DNA of 64,000 nucleotides from an uncultured Algibacter sp. (GTDB lineage Bacteria; Bacteroidota; Bacteroidia; Flavobacteriales; Flavobacteriaceae): NCBI GenBank assembly GCA_947502405.1, contig CANMZT010000004.1, positions 266,006 to 330,005 of the forward strand, read 5' to 3'. Shown piece by piece: positions 17,360 to 27,006 of this stretch (position 1 is its first letter; each line of letters starts with the position of its first letter). The notes under the pieces were generated by a model. It saw only the letters and a program-made list of their open reading frames with translations, ran no database searches and was not told where the DNA came from. The position numbers and the translations under genes were made by a program.

Positions 17360-19981
17360 ATGATTCAAAAAGGCATAGAAGCACAACGGTTAGCAGTAGC
17401 AGATAACTATAAAAATTGGAAAAAATGGGGCCCTTATTTAGCGGAACGCCAATGGGGAACTGTTAGGGAAGACTATAGCGAACATGGGGAATCATGGGAG
17501 TTTATAGACCATGAAAAAGCAAGAAGTAATGCTTACCGTTGGGGTGAAGAAGGTATTGGAGGATTTACTGATGCCAGAGAAATTTTGTGTATGGCACCTG
17601 CCTTTTGGAATGGGAAAGATGCTATTTTAAAAGAACGCTTATTTGGATTAACCAACAATCAAGGAAATCATGGAGAGGATGTAAAAGAGCTTTATTTTCA
17701 TCAAGTCTCTTCTCCAACACATTCCTACAGTAAATACCTTTATAAATACCCACATAATGAATTTCCGTACGGTGAATTGGTTAGAAAAAATCAAATTGGT
17801 AGAGATCAATTTGAATATGAAATTTTAGACACAAATGCCTTTAAAGACAATGCTTACTTTGATTGCTATATTGAATACGCAAAAGCAGATATTGATGATA
17901 TTTTAATGAAAGTTACGGTGATAAATAGAGGTGCTAAAGCAGCTACCATTCACGTATTACCACACCTTTGGTTTCGCAATTTCTGGAAACACAACAAACG
18001 ACATAACCGTCCGAGTATAAAATCTACTTCTGATGATTCTGTACTAACAAAGAGCAAACGAAATGGGAATTATTATTTTTATAATGATGGAGGTAATCAA
18101 CTATTTTGTGAAAACGAAACCAATAATGAGCGTATTTACAATTTTAAAAACGATGTAAAATATGTGAAAGATGGTATTAACGACCATGTTGTTGAAGGAA
18201 AACCAACTGTAAACCCAAAGAAGAATGGTTCAAAAATGGCTATTTGGCATAAATTTGAACTAAAAGCTGGAGAAGAAAAAACAGTAAGAGTACGACTTAG
18301 CAAAAATAAATTGGAAGACCCTTGGAGTGATTTTGATACGGTATTTCATGATAGAATTACAGAATGCGAGGAGTTTTACAATGAAACTATAAAATCTGAA
18401 ATTCCAGAAACCCATCAAGCCATTGCAAAAAGCGCTTTTTCTGGGTTATTATGGACTAAACAGTTTTATTACAACGATGTATTTAAATGGCTTTTTGGGG
18501 GTCCTGGAGAAGGTAAGCCGCATAGATCCAATATGCGGAATTATAGTTGGCAACATCTAACCAATAGGGATATTATCTCTATGCCCGATAAATGGGAATA
18601 CCCTTGGTATGCTGCATGGGATTTGGCTTTTCATATGGCTTCTTTTGTTGAAATTGATCCGTTCTTTGCCAAAGAACAATTGCTATTAGTTTTAAAAGAG
18701 AATTACATGCATCCTAATGGACAGATTCCTGCTTACGAGTGGAATTTTAGCGATGTTAATCCGCCTGTGCATTCTTATGCCGTTTGGAATGTTTATGAAA
18801 AGGATAAAAACTACACGGGGCATGGAGATACCGAATTTTTAGAAAAAGCTTTTCAAAAACTACTCATGAATTTTACGTGGTGGGTAAACCAAAAAGATAA
18901 AAATGGTACAGATTTATTTGAAGGTGGGTTTTTAGGACTTGATAATATTGGGGTTTTTGATCGTAATCATATGCCGCCAGGAATTACCAGAATGCAACAG
19001 GCCGATGCTACAAGTTGGATGGCCATGTTTACGCTAAACATGTTGCGCATGTCTTTAGAGCTATCAAAAACTAATAAAATATACGAAGAAGTAGCTGCTA
19101 AATTTTTCAGACACTTTCTAAATATCGCTTGGGCTATGCATCATATTGGTAAAAAGGATATCTCACTTTGGGATGATGTGGATAATTTTTATTATGATGT
19201 TGTTGAAATGGATTCTGGTGTTACGGACAGACTAAAAGTACGCTCATTAGTAGGGGTAATTCCTATGTTTGCTGTAGAGATTATGCATAAAGATTTGTTT
19301 GAAGAACTTAAAGATTTCAGACGTAGAGCAAACAAAATCATGGAGACACGACCAGATTTAGCATCTTTAATTACCAATTTAGATGAAGCCAATGAAGACG
19401 GCAATTATCTATTTGCCATTATGCGTGGTTTCAGGCTAGAGCATTTATTAAAACGCTTGTTAGACGAAGATGAATTCTTATCTGATTTTGGTATCCGATC
19501 GTTATCAAAATACCATGAAAAATATCCATTTGTATTTAAACACCACGGGCACCATCAAATTCAATATGAATCTGGCGAGAGTCGTTCTAACATGTTTGGA
19601 GGTAACTCCAATTGGCGAGGTCCTATTTGGATGCCTTTAAATTATATGATTATTCAATCTTTGAGAAAATACTATACATTTTACGGACCTGAATACCAAT
19701 ATGAATTCCCTACTGGGTCTGGAAACAAACTAAACCTAAAAGAAATTGCAAACGAGCTTACTAAAAGATTGGTGAAACTTTTTGAAGTGAATGAAGATGG
19801 TAAGTTTCAGTACCATGCCGACAATACAGATAAGCATTTTACTAAAGATGAACATTTTAAAGATTTACACTTGTTTTATGAATTTTTTGATGGTGATAAT
19901 GGTAAAGGTTTAGGAGCGTCGCACCAAACTGGTTGGACAGCACTAATTGCCAATTTAATTATGGAAATGGATGCCGATTGA
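17360..19981 (+). CDS. large glycosidase (MGH1-like/GH63-like (alpha/alpha)6 glucosidase)
   Basis: WKKWGPYLAERQWGTVREDYS..., DKWEYPWYAAWDLAFHMASFVEIDP, NSNWRGPIWMPLNYMII, ASHQTGWTALIA. Confidence 0.82.
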   Translation: MIQKGIEAQRLAVADNYKNWKKWGPYLAERQWGTVREDYSEHGESWEFIDHEKARSNAYRWGEEGIGGFTDAREILCMAPAFWNGKDAILKERLFGLTNNQGNHGEDVKELYFHQVSSPTHSYSKYLYKYPHNEFPYGELVRKNQIGRDQFEYEILDTNAFKDNAYFDCYIEYAKADIDDILMKVTVINRGAKAATIHVLPHLWFRNFWKHNKRHNRPSIKSTSDDSVLTKSKRNGNYYFYNDGGNQLFCENETNNERIYNFKNDVKYVKDGINDHVVEGKPTVNPKKNGSKMAIWHKFELKAGEEKTVRVRLSKNKLEDPWSDFDTVFHDRITECEEFYNETIKSEIPETHQAIAKSAFSGLLWTKQFYYNDVFKWLFGGPGEGKPHRSNMRNYSWQHLTNRDIISMPDKWEYPWYAAWDLAFHMASFVEIDPFFAKEQLLLVLKENYMHPNGQIPAYEWNFSDVNPPVHSYAVWNVYEKDKNYTGHGDTEFLEKAFQKLLMNFTWWVNQKDKNGTDLFEGGFLGLDNIGVFDRNHMPPGITRMQQADATSWMAMFTLNMLRMSLELSKTNKIYEEVAAKFFRHFLNIAWAMHHIGKKDISLWDDVDNFYYDVVEMDSGVTDRLKVRSLVGVIPMFAVEIMHKDLFEELKDFRRRANKIMETRPDLASLITNLDEANEDGNYLFAIMRGFRLEHLLKRLLDEDEFLSDFGIRSLSKYHEKYPFVFKHHGHHQIQYESGESRSNMFGGNSNWRGPIWMPLNYMIIQSLRKYYTFYGPEYQYEFPTGSGNKLNLKEIANELTKRLVKLFEVNEDGKFQYHADNTDKHFTKDEHFKDLHLFYEFFDGDNGKGLGASHQTGWTALIANLIMEMDAD

Positions 19982-20007
19982 TTGTAATATCATACAATAA
20001 GAATATT

Positions 20008-20041
20008 AAAAAATCCTGATAGCAAACTATCAGGATTTTTT
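20008..20041 (+). terminator. terminator hairpin
   Basis: AAAAATCCTGATAG-caaa-CTATCAGGATTTTT. Confidence 0.75.
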
Positions 20042-20197
20042 GGTTTTGGTAACCCTAAATTTTATGAAACTATTCTGTTAAAATTAAGATACCTTCTGTT
20101 AATTAAGGTTAAAAACGTTAAAGCTATTATAAACAAAACTTTACACATTTAAAAGTATTTGATTTGCTTGCTTTAATAATCAAAAAACTTTAAACAA

Positions 20198-20752
20198 ATG
20201 AAAAAACTATTATTAGTAACAGCTATTACCATTTTAAGTTTAGCGCAGGTTAATGCGCAAGACGTTGAATTTGGAATTAAAGGTGGTTTAAACTTTGCGA
20301 GGCTTATTGGAGACAATACCTCAAAAGATCAAACTGTAACTGCTTTTAATTTAGGCGCTATGGCAGAAATTAAAATTTCAGAAAAATTCTCTTTGCAACC
20401 TGAATTGTTATATTCTGGTCAAGGCTATGATACTGGCATTGCCACTGAGGGTAACATAGCGCTAAACTATTTGAATATTCCTGTAATAGGAAAATATTAT
20501 GTTACAAAAAAGTTGAGCCTTGAAGCCGGTCCTCAAATTGGGTTTTTACTCTCTACTAAAGGTGGTACTCAAGATTATAAAGACCTTTTTAAAACAACAG
20601 ATTTTGGTGCAAATTTTGGTATTGGTTATAAGCTGGATAGCGGTCTTAATTTTGGAGCACGCTATGTTCTAGGGCTATCTAATATTAACGATGTGGGTGG
20701 CACAACAAATAAAAATGGTGTGTTTCAACTTACTGTTGGTTACTTTTTTTAG
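20198..20752 (+). CDS. outer membrane beta-barrel protein (porin family)
   Basis: Signal peptide; VEFGIKGGLNFARL...FSLQPELLYSGQG...GIGYKLDSGLNFGARY...TVGYFF. Confidence 0.85.
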   Translation: MKKLLLVTAITILSLAQVNAQDVEFGIKGGLNFARLIGDNTSKDQTVTAFNLGAMAEIKISEKFSLQPELLYSGQGYDTGIATEGNIALNYLNIPVIGKYYVTKKLSLEAGPQIGFLLSTKGGTQDYKDLFKTTDFGANFGIGYKLDSGLNFGARYVLGLSNINDVGGTTNKNGVFQLTVGYFF

Positions 20753-20787
20753 CACTTAATACTATAAAACTTTAATTAAGAGCTTTT

Positions 20788-20821
20788 AAAAAAACCTGAT
20801 AGAAAACTATCAGGTTTTTTT
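20788..20821 (+). terminator. terminator hairpin, same core as 20008-20041
   Basis: AAAAACCTGATAG-aaaa-CTATCAGGTTTTT. Confidence 0.75.
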
Positions 20822-20973
20822 GGTTCTATTTGTAGGAAATATTGGTTATATTTACAGAGTATCGATAATAAAAAAGTTACCATATCCTGACTTATTTGCA
20901 GGATATCCTTAATAAAAATCGGTATATAAGTAGTTGGCTATAATTAAAGACCAACCAACAGAAAACAATAATA

Positions 20974-21711
20974 ATGGAAATTGAAATAAACTCAATTAGT
21001 AAATTAATTTCTCAATTAAAAAAAGAAACCAAAAAATGTAAAGAGGATATTTGGTTTAGAGGTCAATCTGATTTTGGTTGGGAGTTATCACCAGGAATTT
21101 TAAGAATATCTAATACTACATCAGAGAGTTCACTACTTTCAAGATTTAAACAGTCAGCAGCAATGCTAATTGAAAACAAAACGACAGATGATTTTGATTG
21201 GCTATTTTTAATGCAACATTATGGATTACCAACTAGATTATTGGATTGGAGTGAAAGTCCATTGACTGCATTATATTTTGCAGTAAATGATGAAGAAAAA
21301 GACAATATTGATGGTGCTCTATGGCTATTAAAACCTACAGAGTTAAATGAAATAGCAAATATTGGAGCTTTAGAAAAAAACTTCATTCCTTCTTTTGACG
21401 ATGAAATTTTAGCAAATTATTCCGTTAAATCTTTAAGCTCAAATCCAAGACATCAACTTGCACCAATTGCAACAATTGCGACAAGAAACAGCCCAAGAAT
21501 TCAAGCACAATTGGGTGTATTCACAATTCATCATTTGGACACCAAACCAATTGAGCAATTTTGTCAAAATAAAGAAGTTATTAAATTCAAAATTCCAGCT
21601 AAATCTAAAGCAAAAATCAGAGAAGAATTATCGCTACTTGAAGTAAATAAATTTGCTTTATTTCCTGAATTATCAAGTATTGGTGAAATTATTAAAAAGA
21701 AATTTATATGA
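20974..21711 (+). CDS. FRG domain-containing protein
   Basis: IWFRGQSDFGWELSPGILR, MQHYGLPTRLLDWSESPLTALYFAV. Confidence 0.85.
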   Translation: MEIEINSISKLISQLKKETKKCKEDIWFRGQSDFGWELSPGILRISNTTSESSLLSRFKQSAAMLIENKTTDDFDWLFLMQHYGLPTRLLDWSESPLTALYFAVNDEEKDNIDGALWLLKPTELNEIANIGALEKNFIPSFDDEILANYSVKSLSSNPRHQLAPIATIATRNSPRIQAQLGVFTIHHLDTKPIEQFCQNKEVIKFKIPAKSKAKIREELSLLEVNKFALFPELSSIGEIIKKKFI

Positions 21712-22760
21712 GTTATATAGAAACATTTCCAGTTCAGCACTCAACAATAATGAGTACATATTCTGAAAGAGATGAAATCATCGTAAATCCTGAATATCAA
21801 AGAAAAGGTGGTGTTTGGACTACGGAAAAAAAACAGTTATTAATAGATTCAATTTTAAATAAGTATGATATCCCAAAAATTTATTTTCATCAATTTGACA
21901 GAAAGGAAAGAAAAGAAAGTGGAAAATCCTTTGCCATTATTGATGGTAAACAAAGACTTGAAACGATTTGGGGTTTTATAAACGGAGATTTCTGTCTATC
22001 AAATGACATTGAATTTCAAGATAATCCAGATATAAAGCTTGGTGGATTAAGTTATGATGATTTAGGAAAAGAATACCCTAAAATAAAAATTCGATTTGAT
22101 TCTTTTGTTTTACCAATTGTTGGTGTTATGACAGATGACATAGACTTAATTGAAGATATGTTCTTCAGATTAAATGAAGCAGTTCCATTAAATTCTGCGG
22201 AGAAAAGAAATGCTTTTGGAGGTAATATGGTAAAAGCTATTAGAGAAATAGCAAATCACTCCTTTTTTGTTGATAAAGTAAAATTTAAAAACACGAGATA
22301 TCAGCATTTAGAAGTTGCAGCTAGATTTTTACTTGTAGAAATTTCGAAAATTGAAGTCAACAAGTTAATCGACACGAAGAAAGTTTACCTAGATGCAATG
22401 GCTAAAAACTATAAGACTGAAAACAAAAAAATAGTTAAAGATGTTAGTCAAAAAGTCAATTCTGTATTAGACGAAATGGTAACTCTTTTTGCCGATAATG
22501 ACAATTTATTGAGAGCACAAGGAAGTATGGTTATGTATTATTTATTATTTAAATGGGCTACATCAGAAAATAAAAATATAAAACGTTCCAAGCTTATTAA
22601 ATTTGAAAAAACAATAAAAGACAACAGAAAACTAGCTGAAAAAAGCTACGAAGAAGCTGATTATGATTACTTAGAATACGACAGACTATCACAACACGGA
22701 ACGAATGATGTATCAAATATTAAAGAAAGATTGAGAATAATTACAGAATATTTGGAATAA
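21708..22760 (+). CDS. DUF262 (GmrSD-N/ParB-like) domain-containing protein
   Basis: NPEYQRKGGVWTTEKKQLLIDSIL...IPKIYFH; FAIIDGKQRLETIWGFI; ATGA overlap with FRG gene. Confidence 0.85.
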   Translation: MSYIETFPVQHSTIMSTYSERDEIIVNPEYQRKGGVWTTEKKQLLIDSILNKYDIPKIYFHQFDRKERKESGKSFAIIDGKQRLETIWGFINGDFCLSNDIEFQDNPDIKLGGLSYDDLGKEYPKIKIRFDSFVLPIVGVMTDDIDLIEDMFFRLNEAVPLNSAEKRNAFGGNMVKAIREIANHSFFVDKVKFKNTRYQHLEVAARFLLVEISKIEVNKLIDTKKVYLDAMAKNYKTENKKIVKDVSQKVNSVLDEMVTLFADNDNLLRAQGSMVMYYLLFKWATSENKNIKRSKLIKFEKTIKDNRKLAEKSYEEADYDYLEYDRLSQHGTNDVSNIKERLRIITEYLE

Positions 22761-22905
22761 TAACTATAGCTATAAGTAATTGCTGGCTTCTCGCCTACTT
22801 CTGAAAATTCCTGCGGAATTTTCAGTTTGTTGTGTATTTGAAAAGTTAAGTGCTAAACCACGCAACGCAATTATATACCAGACTGTCGATATAATTTGAA
22901 ATGAC
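22761..22905 (+). repeat. degenerate attC-like site after FRG-DUF262 pair
   Basis: TAACTATAGCTATAAGTAATTGC ... CTGAAAATTCCTGCGGAATTTTCAG ... CGCAACGCAATTATATACCAGACTGTCGATATAATTTGAAATGA; halves resemble sites at 63165 and 63797. Confidence 0.55.
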
Positions 22906-22955
22906 ATACCACGCAAAAAACCAATTTTGGGAGAACTAAAAGCTAGCAAACCAGC

Positions 22956-23047
22956 CCGCGTTAAGGATTGTAGTGGAAAGCCCACAGCCCGACGCAGGAG
23001 GTGCGAGGACTTGCAGCGGAAAGCCTGACCCCTTGTGGGTAACGCCC
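22956..23047 (+). repeat. structured intergenic repeat family, copy C
   Basis: CCCGCGTTAAGGATTGTAGTGGAAAGCCCACAGCCCGACGCAGGAGGTGCGAGGACTTGCAGCGGAAAGCCTGACCCCTTGTGGGTAACGCCC. Confidence 0.85.
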
Positions 23048-23133
23048 AAAACATAAAAATTAACTGTTGAAAATCCTGTTAATAACCCCTCCTGCTTCGG
23101 TAAAAAAAGCAACATCAAATCGTTAAAAATGTG

Positions 23134-23141
23134 TATTTTTG
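23134..23141 (+). promoter_or_regulatory. putative purL -7 promoter element (TAnnTTTG)
   Basis: TATTTTTG 30 nt upstream of purL ATG, downstream of repeat copy C. Confidence 0.45.
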
Positions 23142-23171
23142 CACTTTCTTTAAACACACAAACCGAACATA

Positions 23172-26100
23172 ATGATTCATTTCTTTGGAAACGTAACCAG
23201 CAAAGTATTTGCTGTTCAAACCACAAAAGAATTATCAACTGAAACCATCTCGAAATTAACGTGGCTTTTTGGGAACCAGCCTAAAATTGAGCAAGCATCT
23301 TTGGATGCTTTTTTTGTTGGTCCGCGCGCTGCGATGATTACGCCTTGGAGTACCAATGCGGTGGAAATCACTCAAAACATGGGGATTTCCGATATTATAC
23401 GTATTGAAGCGTTTCAAGCAGTTTCAGACGATTTTAAGGATTTTGACCCGATGATTTCGGAGAAATTTAATGGTTTGAATCAAGAGTCATTTACTATTGA
23501 TATTGAACCTGAACCTATTTTGAATGTTGAAGATATTGCAGCTTTCAACATACAAGAAGGGTTATCATTAAGCGACGAGGAAGTGGCGTATTTGGAAGGT
23601 GTTGCTAAGAAAATTGGCAGGTCGCTAACAGACTCTGAAGTGTTTGGGTTTTCACAAGTAAACTCAGAGCATTGTCGCCATAAAATTTTTAATGGCACAT
23701 TTGTGATTGATGGTGAGGAGAAGCCAACATCGCTATTTAAATTGATAAAGGAAACATCGAAGCAAAATCCAAATGATATTGTTTCGGCATATAAAGATAA
23801 TGTGGCGTTTATTAAAGGCCCGAAAGTGGAACAGTTTGCACCAAAACGTGCTGATGTTCCTGATTTTTATACTACTGAAGATTTTGATTCTGTAATTTCC
23901 CTTAAAGCTGAAACTCACAATTTCCCAACAACTGTAGAGCCTTTTAACGGCGCTGCTACAGGTTCGGGTGGCGAAATTAGAGATAGACTAGCAGGTGGAA
24001 AAGGGTCTTTACCATTGGCTGGAACTGCAGTATATATGACCTCTTATTCTCGTTTAGAGGAAAACAGACCTTGGGAAAAGGGTGTTGCCGAACGCGATTG
24101 GTTGTACCAAACACCTATGGATATTTTGATAAAAGCGTCTAACGGAGCTTCTGATTTTGGTAACAAATTTGGGCAACCTTTAATTTGTGGATCAGTGTTA
24201 ACATTTGAGCACGAAGAAGAAGCCCGCAAATTAGGTTTCGATAAAGTAATTATGCAAGCTGGTGGTATTGGCTATGGTAAAGCAGACCAAGCGCTAAAGG
24301 ACACACCTAAAACTGGCGACAAAATAGTAATTCTTGGTGGTGAGAACTACCGCATAGGTATGGGTGGCGCTGCAGTATCAAGTGCTGATACTGGAGAATT
24401 TGCATCTGGTATAGAATTAAATGCGGTACAACGTTCTAACCCAGAAATGCAAAAACGTGCTGCTAATGCGGTGCGTGGTATGGTGGAAAGCGATGAAAAC
24501 TTTATTGTTTCTATTCACGATCACGGTGCTGGTGGTCATTTAAACTGCTTATCAGAATTGGTTGAAGACACCGGTGGAAAAATCGATTTAGATGCTTTAC
24601 CTGTTGGAGACCCTACCCTTTCGGATAAAGAAATTATTGGTAACGAATCTCAAGAACGTATGGGGTTAGTTATTTCAGAAAAACATATTGATACCCTAAA
24701 CAAAATAGCAGACCGTGAGCGTTCGCCAATGTATACTGTTGGAGATGTTACAGGTGATGACCGTTTTACATTCAAATCTAAAACCAAAGGTAATACACCT
24801 ATGGATTTAGCTATGGAAGACATGTTTGGCAGTTCGCCAAAAACAGTAATGACTGATAATACGGTTAAAAGAAATTATGCTGATGTAACTTATAACTCTG
24901 ATAATTTCCATGACTATCTTGAACAAGTATTACAACTAGAAGCCGTTGCTTGTAAAGATTGGCTAACAAACAAAGTAGACCGTTGTGTTGGTGGTAAAGT
25001 TGCCAAACAACAATGTGTTGGTGCGCTGCAAATTCCATTGAATAATGTTGGTGTAATGGCGCTGGACTTTAAAGGAAAAGAAGGTATTGCTACCTCAATT
25101 GGACACTCGCCTATTTCGGGTTTAATTAATCCTGTAGCGGGAAGCAGGAATTCAATTACTGAAGCCTTGACGAATATTATTTGGGCACCTTTAAAAGATG
25201 GTCTTAAAAATGTATCACTATCGGCAAACTGGATGTGGCCATGTAAAAATGAAGGTGAAGATGCACGTTTATATGAAGCGGTTGAAGCGATTTCAGAATT
25301 CTCGATTGATTTAGGAATCAATGTCCCTACTGGAAAGGATTCCCTTTCTATGAAACAGAAATACCCTAATGAGGATGTAATTTCTCCTGGTACGGTAATT
25401 ATTTCGGCTGCGGCAAACTGCAATGATATTTCTAAAGTAGTAGAGCCTGTATTTAAAAAGAACGCAGGAAGCATCTATTATATCAATATATCTCAAGATG
25501 ATTTTAAATTAGGAGGAAGCTCTTTTGCTCAAGTTCTAAATAAAATAGGAAATGATGCTCCAAACGTAAAAGATGCTGGATATGTGAAAAACGTATTCAA
25601 CACCATTCAAGATTTAATTAGAAACGAACACATTGTTGCAGGACATGATGTGGCTTCTGGTGGATTGATTACAACACTTTTAGAATTATGTTTTGCGGAT
25701 ACGAATTTAGGTGCTGAATTAGACCTTTCTGCTTTGGCAGAAAATGATGCTCTTAAATTATTATTTGCTGAAAACGCAGGTATTGTAATTCAGGCGAAAG
25801 ATGCTTCGATAGAGCAGGTTTTAACTAATGCGAATATAGAGTTCTTCAATATAGGAAACGTTACTGAAAGTGATACCTTAAGTATTATTAACAATACTGA
25901 CGTTTTCACATTAACCGTTTCAAGATTGCGTGATGTTTGGTATAAAACTTCTTTTCTTTTAGACCAAAAGCAAACAGCAAACGGTTTAGCACAAGACAGG
26001 TTTGATAATTATAAAAAGCAGCCTTTACAATATACATTCCCAAAACACTTTACAGGAAAACTAAAAGACGTCATTGCGAGTGAAACGAAGCAATCTCATA

Positions 26101-26888
26101 CAAATGAAAAGATTGCCGCGTCGCATACTCATCGCAATGACAGACCAAAAGCAGCCATACTTCGAGAAAAAGGAAGTAACTCAGAACGTGAAATGGCTAA
26201 TGCCATGTATTTAGCTGGTTTTGATGTGAAAGATGTTCACATGACCGATTTAATTTCTGGTCGTGAAACTCTAGAAGATATTCAGTTTTTAGGAGCTGTG
26301 GGCGGTTTTTCTAACTCTGATGTTTTAGGTTCTGCGAAAGGTTGGGCTGGTGCTATTAAATATAACGAAAAAGCAAAAGCGGTTATTGATAATTTCTTCA
26401 AAAGAGAAGACACGTTATCTGTTGGGATATGTAACGGTTGTCAGCTTTGGATGGAGCTAGACCTTATCAACCCAGAGCATGAGGTTCATGGAAAGATGCA
26501 TCATAATGATTCTCATAAGCACGAAAGTTCTTTTACTTCAGTAAAAATTCAAGAGAATAATTCTGTGATGTTATCAACGCTTGCTGGCACAACTCTAGGG
26601 GTTTGGATTTCTCATGGTGAAGGTAAATTTAGTTTACCATATTCTGAAGACAAATACCATATTGTTGGAAAATATGGCTATGAAGGCTATCCTCACAACC
26701 CAAATGGTTCGGACTTTAATACAGCTATGATGACTGATAAAACAGGGCGTCATTTAGTGACCATGCCGCACATTGAACGTTCTATATTCCAATGGAATTG
26801 GGCGAACTATCCAGAAGACAGAAAAGATGAGGTTTCGCCTTGGCTAAAGGCTTTTGTGAATGCAAGAAAGTGGATTGAGAATCACTAA
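23172..26888 (+). CDS. purL: phosphoribosylformylglycinamidine synthase (large single-chain)
   Basis: SEHCRHKIF, ETHNFPTTVEPFNGAATGSGGEIRD, C-terminal glutaminase ILREKGSNSEREMANAMYLAGFDVKDVHMTDL, GICNGCQLWMELDL. Confidence 0.96.
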   Translation: MIHFFGNVTSKVFAVQTTKELSTETISKLTWLFGNQPKIEQASLDAFFVGPRAAMITPWSTNAVEITQNMGISDIIRIEAFQAVSDDFKDFDPMISEKFNGLNQESFTIDIEPEPILNVEDIAAFNIQEGLSLSDEEVAYLEGVAKKIGRSLTDSEVFGFSQVNSEHCRHKIFNGTFVIDGEEKPTSLFKLIKETSKQNPNDIVSAYKDNVAFIKGPKVEQFAPKRADVPDFYTTEDFDSVISLKAETHNFPTTVEPFNGAATGSGGEIRDRLAGGKGSLPLAGTAVYMTSYSRLEENRPWEKGVAERDWLYQTPMDILIKASNGASDFGNKFGQPLICGSVLTFEHEEEARKLGFDKVIMQAGGIGYGKADQALKDTPKTGDKIVILGGENYRIGMGGAAVSSADTGEFASGIELNAVQRSNPEMQKRAANAVRGMVESDENFIVSIHDHGAGGHLNCLSELVEDTGGKIDLDALPVGDPTLSDKEIIGNESQERMGLVISEKHIDTLNKIADRERSPMYTVGDVTGDDRFTFKSKTKGNTPMDLAMEDMFGSSPKTVMTDNTVKRNYADVTYNSDNFHDYLEQVLQLEAVACKDWLTNKVDRCVGGKVAKQQCVGALQIPLNNVGVMALDFKGKEGIATSIGHSPISGLINPVAGSRNSITEALTNIIWAPLKDGLKNVSLSANWMWPCKNEGEDARLYEAVEAISEFSIDLGINVPTGKDSLSMKQKYPNEDVISPGTVIISAAANCNDISKVVEPVFKKNAGSIYYINISQDDFKLGGSSFAQVLNKIGNDAPNVKDAGYVKNVFNTIQDLIRNEHIVAGHDVASGGLITTLLELCFADTNLGAELDLSALAENDALKLLFAENAGIVIQAKDASIEQVLTNANIEFFNIGNVTESDTLSIINNTDVFTLTVSRLRDVWYKTSFLLDQKQTANGLAQDRFDNYKKQPLQYTFPKHFTGKLKDVIASETKQSHTNEKIAASHTHRNDRPKAAILREKGSNSEREMANAMYLAGFDVKDVHMTDLISGRETLEDIQFLGAVGGFSNSDVLGSAKGWAGAIKYNEKAKAVIDNFFKREDTLSVGICNGCQLWMELDLINPEHEVHGKMHHNDSHKHESSFTSVKIQENNSVMLSTLAGTTLGVWISHGEGKFSLPYSEDKYHIVGKYGYEGYPHNPNGSDFNTAMMTDKTGRHLVTMPHIERSIFQWNWANYPEDRKDEVSPWLKAFVNARKWIENH
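26070..26141 (+). repeat. 72-bp palindromic repeat inserted in frame in purL
   Basis: GTCATTGCGA...TCGCAATGAC outer arms (10 bp), GCAATCT...AGATTGC inner arms (7 bp); 24 codons encoding VIASETKQSHTNEKIAASHTHRND. Confidence 0.8.
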
Positions 26889-26910
26889 TTTTTACAAATT
26901 TCAAAAAATA

Positions 26911-26949
26911 AAAAAACCTTGAAATAAATCATTTATTTCAAGGTTTTTT
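26911..26949 (+). terminator. terminator hairpin between convergent purL and MFS gene
   Basis: AAAAAACCTTGAAATAAA-tca-TTTATTTCAAGGTTTTTT. Confidence 0.8.
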
Positions 26950-27006
26950 TGACTAACAAATAATTATAATAATGAATTCTACTTTAGTTATTTTTTCGAT
27001 TTAGTT

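Noticed and set aside
20008-20821. Two hairpins sharing CCTGATAG-NAAA-CTATCAGG after consecutive genes
   Set aside because: A/U-flanked hairpins at gene ends, best read as ordinary terminators with a shared core.
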